A stretch of DNA of 64,000 nt from Pedobacter psychrotolerans (GTDB lineage: Bacteria; Bacteroidota; Bacteroidia; Sphingobacteriales; Sphingobacteriaceae): assembly GCF_004340665.1 (NCBI RefSeq), contig NZ_SLWO01000007.1, forward strand, positions 199,720-263,719. Reading direction: 5' to 3'. The translations under genes and the position numbers were made by a program. Below, in pieces: positions 9,346-18,330 of this stretch (the first letter of the stretch is position 1; each line of letters opens with the position of its first letter). The notes beneath the pieces are model-generated. The model was not told the origin of the DNA. It made no database searches and saw only the letters and a program-made list of their open reading frames with translations.

Positions 9346-9867
9346 ATGACACAGTTTGAATTTAACAACATGGTTAACAGCCACTCCCTTTCGCTTAAGA
9401 TGCATGCTTTAAATTTCACAAAAGATATTGAAGATGCGAACGATTTGGTTCAAGACACGATGTTGAAAGCCATTAGATTCTATCAGAACTTTCAAGAAGG
9501 TACGAATTTCAAAGGCTGGCTATTTGTGATAATGAAAAATACATTCATTAACAATTATCGTAAATCAGCAAAAGCAAAAACATTAATTACACAAGATGAT
9601 GAAATTTCATCTGCAAATTTAATGTACAGTTCTGAGCGAAATGGAAGTGTAGGTAAAATGATTGTAGATGATATTCAGAAAGCATTAAATCATTTACCAG
9701 AAGTTTACAGTGTTCCATTCATTAAATATTTTGAAGGATTTAAATATCATGAAATAGCAGATGAATTACAGATTCCACTGGGAACAGTAAAAACCAGAAT
9801 CCATGTGGCGAGAGAAATGCTTAAAAAATATTTAAAAACTTATGCCAAGGAAGCATATAGCGCATAA
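9346..9867 (+). CDS. ECF-type RNA polymerase sigma factor
   Basis: This is a small sigma-70-family factor that would direct RNA polymerase to a specific promoter set. Region 2 lies at about residues 20-80 (DANDLVQDTMLKAIRFYQNF and the GWLFVIMKNTFINNYRK stretch). Region 4 lies at about 110-160, with a helix-turn-helix around KYHEIADELQIPLGTVKTRI. There is no region 1 or 3, as expected for ECF factors, and 173 residues is normal length. No anti-sigma (FecR-like) or SusC/D genes sit next to it, so it is an orphan ECF. It stands alone on the plus strand, followed within ten bases by a strong terminator, so it is probably monocistronic. Its regulon cannot be inferred. Confidence 0.9.
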   Translation: MTQFEFNNMVNSHSLSLKMHALNFTKDIEDANDLVQDTMLKAIRFYQNFQEGTNFKGWLFVIMKNTFINNYRKSAKAKTLITQDDEISSANLMYSSERNGSVGKMIVDDIQKALNHLPEVYSVPFIKYFEGFKYHEIADELQIPLGTVKTRIHVAREMLKKYLKTYAKEAYSA

Positions 9868-9875
9868 ACAAAATT

Positions 9876-9904
9876 AAGCCTCAACCACCAGTTGAGGCTT
9901 TTTT
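9876..9904 (+). terminator. Intrinsic terminator after the ECF sigma gene
   Basis: A perfect ten-base stem (AAGCCTCAAC / GTTGAGGCTT) with a five-base loop is followed by a run of Ts, starting eight bases after the stop codon. Confidence 0.9.
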
Positions 9905-10117
9905 GTGTCTAATAAGTTTCAATTATTCAAACGGAAGAACATCTACTCTTTTTTTGTACTCCTTTAAAAGCATCTTAAATGTTAACCTTATTAATAGATG
10001 CTGAATTAATCAATAACCGAAATTAATCTGAAGATGTAAATCAAAGACACTTTAGTTTTTATGCTTGCTAAAATCTATAAAGCAATAAAATTGATCATCA
10101 ATCAAAAATAAGAGCAC

Positions 10118-10148
10118 AAAAAAAGGGCAGCCTTTAAAAAGACTGCCC
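10118..10148 (-). terminator. Intrinsic terminator after the OmpA-family gene
   Basis: On the minus strand GGGCAG (10143-10148) pairs with CTGCCC (10125-10130), and the stem can extend through TCTTTTTAAAG. Seven Ts follow at 10118-10124. It lies 16 bases past the stop of the OmpA-family gene. Confidence 0.85.
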
Positions 10149-10163
10149 ATCTACTAATGAATC

Positions 10164-11027
10164 TTATTTTTGTGATTGCTCTGGAGCTTTACCAATTAAG
10201 TCCATAAACTGATCCAGTTTAGGCGTGATGATAATTTGAGTTCTTCTATTTTGTGCCTTCCCTGCTGGCGTGTTGTTATCAGCAACCGGATTAAATTCAC
10301 CTCTGCCTCCTGCAGTCAATCGCTTTGGATCTACCTGATACTTAGTTTGCAAAACCTGAACCACTGATGAAGCTCTTAGTGCACTTAAATCCCAGTTATT
10401 GCGGATATTAGGCTGTGTGATGGGAACATTATCTGTATTACCTTCAATTAATACATCATAAGTACTGTAATCTTTAATGATCTTGGCAATTTTGCTTAAG
10501 GTTTCTCCAGCCTTATCAGATACTTCATAACTACCAGATTTATAAAGCATGTTATCAGCCAATGAAATATACACTACACCTTTGAGTACCTGAACATCAA
10601 CATCACTAAGTTCTTCTCTGCTTAAAGAACGGGTAAGGTTGTTGGTTAACACCATATTAAGTGAGTCACTTTTATTTTTGGCATTTACCAATTGCTTAAT
10701 ATATTGATTTGAACTGTTAATTTCATCCACGAGTTTGGAGATATTAACATTACCCTGGCTGCTGGAGTTTAAGCATTTATTCAAGGCATCCTGTAAAGCG
10801 ACAACATTCGATTTTTCGGAGGCAATTTGCTCTTCCAGACTTTTCACTCTGCTACTGGTACCTGAAAGCTCTCGCTGGCTATCCTGGTATTTGTTACTTA
10901 ACTCTTGATTTCTTTCTCTTAATTTAGAGTAAGTGTCCTGAAGTTCTGTATATTTCTTATTGCTCACGCAACCAGAAATCATCACTCCAGCCAAGAGCAT
11001 TATCGGGATTGATTTGTAAAATTTCAT
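10164..11027 (-). CDS. OmpA-family outer-membrane lipoprotein
   Basis: This is a predicted lipoprotein that anchors the outer membrane to peptidoglycan. A lipobox ending in ISGC gives the lipidated Cys at about residue 20. A long coiled coil follows (about 28-100, rich in E, Q, K and S). The OmpA C-terminal domain occupies about 160-275. Visible peptidoglycan-binding signatures are EGNTDNVP and NWDLSALRAS, with the conserved Asp and Arg, then the NRRTQIIITP end. The length (287) fits Bacteroidota OmpA/MotB-like lipoproteins. It is transcribed alone and ends at a clear terminator. A structural role is likely, and there is no motor partner nearby to suggest MotB. Confidence 0.88.
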   Translation of the reverse strand: MKFYKSIPIMLLAGVMISGCVSNKKYTELQDTYSKLRERNQELSNKYQDSQRELSGTSSRVKSLEEQIASEKSNVVALQDALNKCLNSSSQGNVNISKLVDEINSSNQYIKQLVNAKNKSDSLNMVLTNNLTRSLSREELSDVDVQVLKGVVYISLADNMLYKSGSYEVSDKAGETLSKIAKIIKDYSTYDVLIEGNTDNVPITQPNIRNNWDLSALRASSVVQVLQTKYQVDPKRLTAGGRGEFNPVADNNTPAGKAQNRRTQIIITPKLDQFMDLIGKAPEQSQK

Positions 11028-11464
11028 AATCTTATCTTTTTTTTATAGATGAACATTTAACAAAATTCTTGCCGTAATGTTTAAAACTGCTTTTCAGCTT
11101 CGTTAAAGAATGTTAATCTTAATAGCAAATTTTCTAGTCGATCAAATGGAGAGAAGCTTTTATTGAGCAGAAAACATCATCCAAAATGGTTATTGGTCAT
11201 ATGGTTTCGTCATTCCAGCATAGCTGCTCGACAATTTGGGCTTAGTTAGAATTCATTATAACCTTTAATACACTAATGCGCGTATAAATTCCATGTCAAA
11301 CTCATGCAAATTAATGATGATGTGAGAATTAGCAGCTTTTAAGTTAAAATCTGTTTTGTTTTCATCATTATAAATTTTTATTTTGCAAAACAATTTAACA
11401 TAAAACATAATGCTGGCGAAAACGTTATCAAAGGCGATATCAATAACAACATAATATTCTAAAA
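11028..11464. other. Intergenic region between divergent ompA-like and RRM genes
   Basis: A 437-base AT-rich gap that should contain promoters for both flanking genes. An 85-codon minus-strand frame at 11265-11522 runs into the RRM gene and has no supporting features. No known RNA motif was recognised. Confidence 0.45.
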
Positions 11465-11782
11465 ATGAACAAGCTTTTCGTCGGTGGCCTGGCAGACAAT
11501 ATTCAGGAAATGGATTTAGCAATTTTTGTAAGTCTCCATGGTAAAATTGATACGATTAAAGTTGTTCGGGATCGGGCTACAGGAAAATGCAAAGGTTATG
11601 CCTTTATTGAGGTTGAAAGTTTAGATGATGCTAAAAACATCATTTCTATGCTAAATGGAGAAACATTTAAAGGAAATGTGATTACCGTTAAGTTATCGGA
11701 AGAAGTTGCGCCTAAAAAGCCAGCTCCAAAACCAAGAACAAACGAAGCATTCAAATCTAAAAGACCACGTCTTCAGCGTTAA
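11465..11782 (+). CDS. RRM-domain RNA-binding protein
   Basis: This is a small single-RRM protein of the type common in Bacteroidota and Cyanobacteria. The domain fills residues 1-80, with RNP2 (LFVGGL, about 4-9) and RNP1 (KGYAFIEV, about 45-52), both with the aromatic residues that stack on RNA. A basic, proline-rich tail (KKPAPKPR...KRPRLQR) follows. Such proteins are abundant RNA binders and may be cold-inducible, but no regulatory element was recognised in its leader. It stands alone and ends at a bidirectional terminator facing the symporter gene. Confidence 0.92.
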   Translation: MNKLFVGGLADNIQEMDLAIFVSLHGKIDTIKVVRDRATGKCKGYAFIEVESLDDAKNIISMLNGETFKGNVITVKLSEEVAPKKPAPKPRTNEAFKSKRPRLQR

Positions 11783-11889
11783 AAGATTCTGCTATTTAAA
11801 AAACATACGTTCTGATCATTTTATTGGTTATTAGAAATCAACCGCTATACCTTATATATTTTTAAAACCAAAGGTTATAGCTCCTAAAC

Positions 11890-11928
11890 AAAAAAAGGAT
11901 AGCGTCATAAGATGCTATCCTTTTTTTT
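11890..11928. terminator. Bidirectional terminator between RRM gene and galactose operon
   Basis: AAGGATAGC (11895-11903) pairs with GCTATCCTT (11914-11922). It is preceded by an A-run and followed by eight Ts, so it can end transcripts from both converging genes. Confidence 0.88.
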
Positions 11929-11950
11929 ATCGTTCTAATGACTTAATATC

Positions 11951-13627
11951 TTACCAGTAAACACTGTAAAGCGCAACCAATAAGCCAATAATAAGTAATG
12001 TTCCAACGGCAAAGCTGGTACTGGTTTTAAACATTTTAACATCGATATCCAACCCTTTAGGATTCACGCCTTTTCTGTTTTCAAATAAACTGATGATGAT
12101 CATACCAATGATACAGAATACAAATACAAAGCCCATTCTGTCAAGGAAAGGAATTTCATAAACTCCTGTTGCATTTTTCACAGAAAAGCCTAAACCAGAT
12201 AACCAGGAAAGGTCTGTTAACTTTGGCAAAGCCTTAAGCAATAACGACATACCGAAACCACCTATCGTTGCAAATAAAGCAGCATTTGAAGTGGTTCTTT
12301 TCCAAAAGAAACCTAAAATAAACATGGCGAAAATACCTGGCGAAACAAAACCAGTATATTCCTGAATGTATTGGAAACCACCTTTTTTATCAATCCCCAA
12401 ATGCGGTGCAATTAATACGCCCAAAATCATTGCCACAATGATGGAAATTTTTCCGGTCAATACCAGGTTCTTTTCTGTTGCTGCCGGATTGATTACTTTT
12501 TTGTAAATATCAAGGGTGAAAATAGTGGCGATACTGTTTGCCTTACCCGCTAAAGAAGCTACCACAGCTGCTGTTAATGCCGCAAATGATAAACCTTTTA
12601 AACCTGCAGGAAGTAAGTTCAGCAATACCGGATAAGCACGATCTGGATTTACAGAGCCATTCTGCAACATTTCTGTCTGGAATGCACCATCCTTATAAAG
12701 TACATAGGCTGCAATACCCGGAAGCACCACAATGATCGGCATTAACAATTTCAAAAAAGCAGCAAATAATAAACCACCTCTTGCGGTATTTAAATCCGCA
12801 CCTAAAGCACGTTGAGTAATATATTGATTGCAACCCCAATAATTCAGGTTTACAATCCACATCCCGCCGATAAGTACGCTCAAACCTGGTAAATCGATAT
12901 AATTTTCATTATCAGGTTTTAGTATCATATGAAAATGCTCTGATGCTTTAGTGCTCATTAGATGATAACCTTCGAAAATACCGGTTGTTCCGTAATGGGT
13001 AGACACGAGATTAAGCGCCAGATAGGTTGTAGCCAAACCACCTAAAATTAAGAAGAACACCTGAATAACATCGGTATAACCAATTACCTTCATCCCACCT
13101 AAAGTAATGATGATGGCAAAGGCTGCAATGGCATACATACACAGTTCCAGGTTGAAACCAGAAATACTGCTTACGGCCAATGCACCTAAATACAGGATAG
13201 AAGTTAAATTAACCACTACATATAAGAGCAACCAAAAAACAGCCATAATCATTGCAACAGTACCATTATAGCGCTGGTGAAGAAATTGTGGCATGGTGGC
13301 AATTTTGTTTTTAAGGTAAACCGGAATGAAGAACACCGCAACCACGATAAGGGTTAAACTTCCCATCCATTCGTAAGTGGCAATGGCCAATCCCATTTTA
13401 AATCCCGAACCACTCATCCCGATAAATTGTTCGGCTGAGATATTCGAAGCAATTAGTGAAGCGCCAATAGCCCACCAAGTAAGCGACCCTTCGGCCAAAA
13501 AGTAATCTTTTGAGCCTGTTGATACAGATTTTTTCTTATTGTAAATGTAAAGGCCATAGGCTGCTACAATCACAAAGTACACCGCAAATACGATGTAATC
13601 TTTTGTATCCAGAATATTATTTTTCAT
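11951..13627 (-). CDS. SGLT-like sodium/galactose symporter (SSS family)
   Basis: This is a polytopic inner-membrane symporter of the solute:sodium symporter family that would import a hexose with Na+. The 558 residues give about 14 hydrophobic segments. The segment WWAIGASLIASNISAEQFIG, followed by MSGSGFKMGLAIATYEW, closely follows the Vibrio parahaemolyticus galactose transporter vSGLT as I remember it. It is the third gene of an operon after galT and galK, 90 bases downstream of galK, which supports galactose as substrate. Expression is probably governed by the Nudix-type regulator through the palindrome upstream of galT. Substrate identity is inference; family membership is certain. Confidence 0.9.
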   Translation of the reverse strand: MKNNILDTKDYIVFAVYFVIVAAYGLYIYNKKKSVSTGSKDYFLAEGSLTWWAIGASLIASNISAEQFIGMSGSGFKMGLAIATYEWMGSLTLIVVAVFFIPVYLKNKIATMPQFLHQRYNGTVAMIMAVFWLLLYVVVNLTSILYLGALAVSSISGFNLELCMYAIAAFAIIITLGGMKVIGYTDVIQVFFLILGGLATTYLALNLVSTHYGTTGIFEGYHLMSTKASEHFHMILKPDNENYIDLPGLSVLIGGMWIVNLNYWGCNQYITQRALGADLNTARGGLLFAAFLKLLMPIIVVLPGIAAYVLYKDGAFQTEMLQNGSVNPDRAYPVLLNLLPAGLKGLSFAALTAAVVASLAGKANSIATIFTLDIYKKVINPAATEKNLVLTGKISIIVAMILGVLIAPHLGIDKKGGFQYIQEYTGFVSPGIFAMFILGFFWKRTTSNAALFATIGGFGMSLLLKALPKLTDLSWLSGLGFSVKNATGVYEIPFLDRMGFVFVFCIIGMIIISLFENRKGVNPKGLDIDVKMFKTSTSFAVGTLLIIGLLVALYSVYW

Positions 13628-13717
13628 TCATGTATTTGTTTAGGTTTTATTTAACCAGCCCGGATGGCATATTAAATTCTATTTTTTTTATTTCAAGATC
13701 TTTCAAAAACCTAAGCT

Positions 13718-14872
13718 TTAAGCATCGATTAGCGCTGATCCGTTTGCTGTTTCTACCACATATGCATCAAGCGACAAACCAAATTCTTTTTCATAAAGGG
13801 CACTTACCTCTAAAATTAAAGCGTCGATATTTTCATCTTTTACAATGTTGATGGTACAGCCACCAAAGCCGCCACCCATCATCCTGGCACCAAGAACATG
13901 ATCTAAATCTTTCACATAATCAACCAGAAAATCCAGTTCCTTACAACTCACTTCATATTGCTGACTTAAGCCTTCATGCGTTTCGAGCATGAGCTTGCCT
14001 AATGCCACTAAATCACCTTGTTTAAGTGCTTCCGCTGCTTTTTGAATCCGGCCGATTTCCTCTACTACATATTTACATTTCTGGTAAACTTCCGTATCCT
14101 TTGGCTTAACAAACTCCTCCAGCATGTTTATATTGGCATCCCTTAAACTGGTTACCTCAGGGTGATGTGCACTAATCCAGGCTACGCCTTGTTCACACTG
14201 AGATCTTCTCTGGTTATAGGCAGAATCAGAAAGGGAGTGTTTTACGTTTGTGTTGAGCAAAACAAGTTTATAACCTTTCAATTCCAAAGGTATATATTCA
14301 TATTCCATCGTTCTGCAATCCAGTAAAACAGCATGATCCTGCTTACCAAAAACAGAAGCAAACTGATCCATAATACCACAGTTTACGCCAGCAAACACAT
14401 GTTCAGCTTTTTGGGAAATTAAAGCCAGATCCATTTGTGAAATACCCAGATCATTCAGGTGGTCAAGCGCAAAGGCCGTTGCACACTCCAAGGCAGCTGA
14501 GGAGGAAAGCCCCGCACCTAAAGGAACATTTCCATCTAAATAAAGGTTGAAACCATTAATTTTATAGCCCCTTTTAACCAATTGATCGGCTACGCCCAGT
14601 ACATAGTTTGCCCAACCAAGATCAGATTTTTCTATTGCAGTAATGGAGGAAGCATATGATGCCTGATAACTTTCAGAATATAAGTGAATTTCCTCATCAT
14701 CTCTTTTTGATACTGCGACATAAATGGCCTTATTAATGGCCGCAGGCATTACAAAGCCACCATTATAATCGGTATGCTCACCGATAATATTAATTCTTCC
14801 CGGAGATTTAACCAGGATGGGTTCAGTTTGGTAAATACCTCTAAATGCACTTTTTAAACGCTCAATATCCAT
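13718..14872 (-). CDS. galK: Galactokinase
   Basis: GalK phosphorylates alpha-D-galactose at C1 with ATP, the first committed step of the Leloir pathway. All three GHMP-kinase motifs are visible: PGRINIIGEHTDYNGG (about residues 24-39, the galactokinase signature), the ATP loop PLGAGLSSSAALE (about 115-127), and MMGGGFGGCTIN near the C-terminus. Its length of 384 is standard. It starts 16 bases after the galT stop, in one operon with galT and the symporter. No galactose mutarotase or GalE is in the window. Confidence 0.96.
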   Translation of the reverse strand: MDIERLKSAFRGIYQTEPILVKSPGRINIIGEHTDYNGGFVMPAAINKAIYVAVSKRDDEEIHLYSESYQASYASSITAIEKSDLGWANYVLGVADQLVKRGYKINGFNLYLDGNVPLGAGLSSSAALECATAFALDHLNDLGISQMDLALISQKAEHVFAGVNCGIMDQFASVFGKQDHAVLLDCRTMEYEYIPLELKGYKLVLLNTNVKHSLSDSAYNQRRSQCEQGVAWISAHHPEVTSLRDANINMLEEFVKPKDTEVYQKCKYVVEEIGRIQKAAEALKQGDLVALGKLMLETHEGLSQQYEVSCKELDFLVDYVKDLDHVLGARMMGGGFGGCTINIVKDENIDALILEVSALYEKEFGLSLDAYVVETANGSALIDA

Positions 14873-14888
14873 TCGCTCTTAATTATGT

Positions 14889-15947
14889 TTATTTGGTTAG
14901 TTTTAATTTATAATGTTCTGTCGACAATTCCTTCAGGCGATTTGCAGCGAATTCTGGTGTAATATCACGCTGAGGGTTCGCAAGCATTTCATAACCGACC
15001 ATAAATTTTTTCACCGTAGCTGAACGCAGCAATGGCGGATAAAAATGCATATGCCAGTGCCATTCCGGATGATCCCCACCGTTTACAGGTGCTTGATGCA
15101 TTCCTGCGGAATAAGGAAAAGAGGTTTCGAAAAGGTTGTCGTATTTGATCGTAAGCATCTTTATTGCATCTGCCAAAGCTGCTTTCTCTACACCATTAAA
15201 ATATTTAATGCTATTCACTTGCCGTTTACTAATAATCATGGTTTCGTAAGGCCAGACTGCCCAGAATGGCACCAGCACAACGAAATGTTCATTTTCGTAA
15301 ACAATTCTTTCATTCTTTTTTAATTCGATTTTAAGGTAAGCAGATAGTAAACTTTCCCGATGAACGGCATAGTAATTTTTCTGGCGCTCGGTTTCTTTCA
15401 CAATTTCCATTGGCACTTCGCTTTGCGACCAAATTTGCCCATGTGGATGCGGATTGCTGCAACCCATAATTTCGCCCTTATTTTCGAAAATCTGGATATA
15501 CTTGATCCATTCATTTTCAGAAAGGCTGTTAAATTCTTTTTGCCATAAGTCTACAACCGCAGTAATTTCACTAACGCTTAATTCTGGCAGGGTTAAATTA
15601 TGTTTAGGACTAAAACTAATTACCTTACAGATGCCACGCTCATTTTGCGCCACCAATAAACCGTCATCGTTCATGCCGGCAGCAGGTGTATCTTCCAGCA
15701 GGGCTGAAAAATCATTTTTAAAGACAAAACTTTCCTTATAATCCGGATTGACATCGCCATCTGCACGATCATTTCCCGGGCACAGATAACATTTAGGATC
15801 ATATTCCGGGCGGTTATCAGCCGTTACATCTTCAACCTTACCTTGCCATGGCCGCTTGGTGCGATGCGGTGATACCAAAACCCATTCTCCAGTGAGAATA
15901 TTGAGTCTTCTGTGCGGATTTGAATCAAGATCAAATGTTGTACTCAT
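14889..15947 (-). CDS. galT: Galactose-1-phosphate uridylyltransferase
   Basis: GalT exchanges galactose-1-phosphate with UDP-glucose, giving UDP-galactose and glucose-1-phosphate through a uridylylated histidine. The active-site motif GCSNPHPHGQIW contains the nucleophile in HPH. An N-terminal CYLCPGN pair of cysteines and an HWHMHFYPP segment fit metal-ligand regions of class I GalT. The length (352) is normal. It is the promoter-proximal gene of the galT-galK-symporter operon. Upstream, TTG-N19-TACTTTAG on the minus strand gives a good Bacteroidota promoter overlapping a long palindrome. Confidence 0.96.
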   Translation of the reverse strand: MSTTFDLDSNPHRRLNILTGEWVLVSPHRTKRPWQGKVEDVTADNRPEYDPKCYLCPGNDRADGDVNPDYKESFVFKNDFSALLEDTPAAGMNDDGLLVAQNERGICKVISFSPKHNLTLPELSVSEITAVVDLWQKEFNSLSENEWIKYIQIFENKGEIMGCSNPHPHGQIWSQSEVPMEIVKETERQKNYYAVHRESLLSAYLKIELKKNERIVYENEHFVVLVPFWAVWPYETMIISKRQVNSIKYFNGVEKAALADAIKMLTIKYDNLFETSFPYSAGMHQAPVNGGDHPEWHWHMHFYPPLLRSATVKKFMVGYEMLANPQRDITPEFAANRLKELSTEHYKLKLTK

Positions 15948-15997
15948 ATTATATTATTGATTAGAATGTTTGGCTATAAAATGGGATTTGAATTCTG

Positions 15998-16045
15998 CTA
16001 AAGTATAAATAAATTATTATTTGTCAAAATGACATTTAATAATTT
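15998..16045 (-). promoter_or_regulatory. galT promoter overlapped by a palindromic operator
   Basis: On the minus strand, TTG and TACTTTAG (15998-16005) are separated by exactly 19 bases, matching the Bacteroidota -33/-7 arrangement. The -33 box sits in the centre of an inverted repeat with 16-base arms: AAATTATTATTTGTCA (16011-16026) and TGACATTTAATAATTT (16030-16045), with only two mismatched positions and a 3-base centre. A repressor bound there would block galT. The same site lies just upstream of the divergent Nudix-regulator gene, whose weaker -7-like box TATTTTCG is at 16058-16065. Confidence 0.72.
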
Positions 16046-16108
16046 AATGATAATTTCTATTTTCGCAAAATTTTGAAGATATTCAGGCACATTTAATTTG
16101 ATTTCAGC

Positions 16109-16807
16109 ATGATAGAATATTCAGGCCAACCGCATTACCTGGTGGCTGTAGATTGCATTGTTTTTGGTTTTGACGGAGAGCGCCTTAAATTATTGCTGGT
16201 GAAGCGCGGGTTAGAACCTGAGATTAATAAATGGAGTTTAATCGGTGGATTTGTGGGTGCTAATGAAAGTCCTGATGATGCGGCCAACAGGGTTTTAAAA
16301 AAAAACACCGGTCTGGAAGGGATTTACCTCGAACAATTGCAAATTTATGGTGAGCCTGATCGTGATCCTATTGAACGTACGCTATCGGTAGGCTACTTTG
16401 CTTTAATTGATATTCATAAATATGAAGCGCAATTGAGTGATGAATATCACGCAGAATGGTTTTTAGTGAATGAAAGTCCGAAGCTAATTTTCGACCATGC
16501 TCAAATGGTTGCTGATGCCCGGAAAAAATTACGCTACAAGGCTGCCCTCCACCCTATCCTTTTTGAAATGTTACCTAAAAAGTTTACCATTCCACAGTTA
16601 CAATTGCTATTTGAGGAAGTGAACGACACCAAAATAGACACCCGGAATTTCAGCAGAAAAATCAGTTCTACTGGTTTATTGATCAAACTTGAGGAAAAAG
16701 ATAAATCGGGATCAAAGAAAGGTGCCTTTTACTTTAAACTGGACAAGAAAAAATATAAAGCCAATTTTCAGGCTTTTTTAAACCTGATCCCTAATTTAAA
16801 ATTATAG
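16109..16807 (+). CDS. Nudix-domain transcriptional regulator (NrtR/AraR type), probable galactose regulator
   Basis: The 232-residue protein has an N-terminal Nudix fold (about 8-140) and a C-terminal winged helix (about 150-225), the architecture of NrtR and of the Bacteroidota sugar regulator AraR. The Nudix box is degenerate. It reads GGFVGANESPDDAANRVLKK, so the REUxEE catalytic glutamates are replaced (RVLKKN). It should therefore bind but not hydrolyse a nucleotide-like or sugar ligand. It is divergent from galT-galK-symporter, with a long palindrome in between, which makes it the likely repressor of that operon and of itself. The effector is unknown; galactose or a Leloir intermediate is the obvious guess. 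Confidence 0.85.
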   Translation: MIEYSGQPHYLVAVDCIVFGFDGERLKLLLVKRGLEPEINKWSLIGGFVGANESPDDAANRVLKKNTGLEGIYLEQLQIYGEPDRDPIERTLSVGYFALIDIHKYEAQLSDEYHAEWFLVNESPKLIFDHAQMVADARKKLRYKAALHPILFEMLPKKFTIPQLQLLFEEVNDTKIDTRNFSRKISSTGLLIKLEEKDKSGSKKGAFYFKLDKKKYKANFQAFLNLIPNLKL

Positions 16808-16810
16808 TGC

Positions 16811-17070
16811 AAAAATCATTTAGATCCGTTAATAGCATCTACCAATCAAGCCGATAAAACATTGTTAAGTAACAAACTGAAAACACCTGCTGCATCAAAA
16901 AGTGAAAAGGAAACAGATTTGGACATTAACTATTACTATAATTAAAAAAATCGAGTAATTCATTATCGGAAGCTGAAGTGAAAAATTCCCTTTAGGCTCT
17001 CAAAGCTGCTAGTGATGGTATAGATAATTTGAAAACACCAGCTAAAAAAGAGAAGGCTTACAAGGTGTAG
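16811..17070 (+). pseudogene. Possible decayed small coding region
   Basis: After the Nudix regulator an open stretch of 44 codons without a start ends at 16943 (...NKLKTPAASKSEKETDLDI). A different frame then continues as SLSEAEVKNSL, a stop, and ALKAASDGIDNLKTPAKKEK to a stop near 17070. The phrase LKTPA recurs and the composition is coding-like, suggesting a small gene broken by a frameshift and a stop. The family was not recognised and chance is possible. Confidence 0.3.
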
Positions 17071-17135
17071 ATCAGAAGTTTCCGCCCTTTAAATTTAGTT
17101 GTGAGGATTTTATCGAAGTTAATGGCTTAACTAAA

Positions 17136-17669
17136 TTAAAATAATTTTTCTTGAGGTGGAGTGGTTTTAGCCAATCGCAAATAAACAGTGGTTTGTCCAC
17201 GGTGATGGGTTTGATGTTCAAATCCCTTACCTAAGGCCTGTTCACGACTCATATCAAAACGACCAAAAAGTTTCACCTTTTCGTTCAATTGAGCTGGAGT
17301 CATCTTTTTAATGGTCGCAATCATAAAATCATAGCTCTCTAACACACTTTTAGTCACTACAGCCTTTGTTTTCTCACTGGTTTTCTCTAACTCATCTTTG
17401 CCTTCCAGGCTTTTCTCACCTGTAGCTGCAGCGGCAAAAACATAGTTATCTGCTGCCAGGTGTAACATTTGTTCAGCGAAAGACCTCATTTCTGGTGTAG
17501 GTTTCAATGCATAACCTGTTTCCGGCATGGCATTTAAATATTCCGAAGTGTAAGTTTTAGCACGCTCCCACTCTTTCAATAAATCAGCAGTGGTGGTTTG
17601 CGCTTTGGCAACATTCATTAATAGAAGAAACATGAATGTACTGGTTAAGAGTTTTATAATTTTCATCAT
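17136..17669 (-). CDS. Secreted DinB-family protein
   Basis: This is a four-helix-bundle DinB/YfiT-like protein, a family of divalent-metal-binding proteins and thiol S-transferases whose exact roles mostly remain unknown. An N-terminal signal peptide (about residues 1-24, ending NVAKAQ) sends it out of the cytoplasm, unlike most DinB proteins. The putative metal ligands are the His in EQMLHLA (about 68) and the pair in HQTHHRGQ (about 152-156), in the usual spacing for the DinB histidine triad. Its length (177) is typical. It is transcribed alone and convergently with the decayed region to its left. The substrate is unknown. Confidence 0.85.
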   Translation of the reverse strand: MMKIIKLLTSTFMFLLLMNVAKAQTTTADLLKEWERAKTYTSEYLNAMPETGYALKPTPEMRSFAEQMLHLAADNYVFAAAATGEKSLEGKDELEKTSEKTKAVVTKSVLESYDFMIATIKKMTPAQLNEKVKLFGRFDMSREQALGKGFEHQTHHRGQTTVYLRLAKTTPPQEKLF

Positions 17670-17806
17670 CTGTTTTTTTTACAAATTTATCATTTAGAAA
17701 GTTAATTTTCAGCTTTACATATGATCAGGCTGCATAGAAAGTTGTCAACACTAAAATATCAATATGGAAGGAGTTATTCAACTATAAAATATACCGTTCA
17801 CTAAAC

Positions 17807-18160
17807 TTAAATCTTGGATTGAAATTCTGAGGTAAAAGGATCTTGAAATTCATCATTTCCCTCGCCTTTTGGGTTATCACCATATTCATTCGGGCCATAG
17901 TCTCCCGCACCAAAAAGCATTACGAAACCATAAAACGGCACGAGCATCCACCATCCTGATTTTCCCTTGTCATGGCAGCGTTTAGCACCTTGAGCAATTA
18001 AGATATAAATGGGCAGGAGTAGAAGTAATCCAATTAATTCATTACCAGGTGCCTCGGCAGCAGCCATGATCGTATATAAAAAAATCAGGTAAAAAATTTG
18101 TGTTAAGGCATATTCGGTCCGACGAATCCTGCCATTGAATGAAAAAACAGCTTTAAACAT
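17807..18160 (-). CDS. DUF805 family membrane protein
   Basis: This is a small integral membrane protein of 117 residues with the DUF805 hallmarks. These are the starting FNGRIRRTEY segment, about three or four hydrophobic helices, and the loop AKRCHDKGKSGWWMLVPF, where the RxHDxGxSGWW core is diagnostic. The soluble acidic C-terminus (GDYGPNEYGDNPKGEG) is also common in the family. The function of DUF805 is not established. It is divergent from the ABC exporter with about 170 bases between starts. Confidence 0.9.
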   Translation of the reverse strand: MFKAVFSFNGRIRRTEYALTQIFYLIFLYTIMAAAEAPGNELIGLLLLLPIYILIAQGAKRCHDKGKSGWWMLVPFYGFVMLFGAGDYGPNEYGDNPKGEGNDEFQDPFTSEFQSKI

Positions 18161-18305
18161 GTGAGCTTTAAATAATTTAGAGCAGCAAATTATGATATTC
18201 TTTTGTGAATTTCATCATCATTAAACGCTTATTTTTTGTTTTCTATGCAAACTTAACTATCTAAAGATTTTACAAGCAACTGAATCTCAAATGCTGCAAT
18301 AAGTT

Positions 18306-18313
18306 TAGCTTTG
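18306..18313 (+). promoter_or_regulatory. -7 box for the ABC exporter gene
   Basis: TAGCTTTG matches TAnnTTTG and ends 17 bases before the ATG at 18331, predicting a very short leader. No clear TTG was found at the usual upstream distance. Confidence 0.4.
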
Positions 18314-18330
18314 CATGCGCTTCCCTACCT

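Noticed and set aside
11265..11522. 85-codon minus-strand frame before the RRM gene
   Set aside because: It overlaps the start of the well-supported RRM gene on the other strand and shows no domain.
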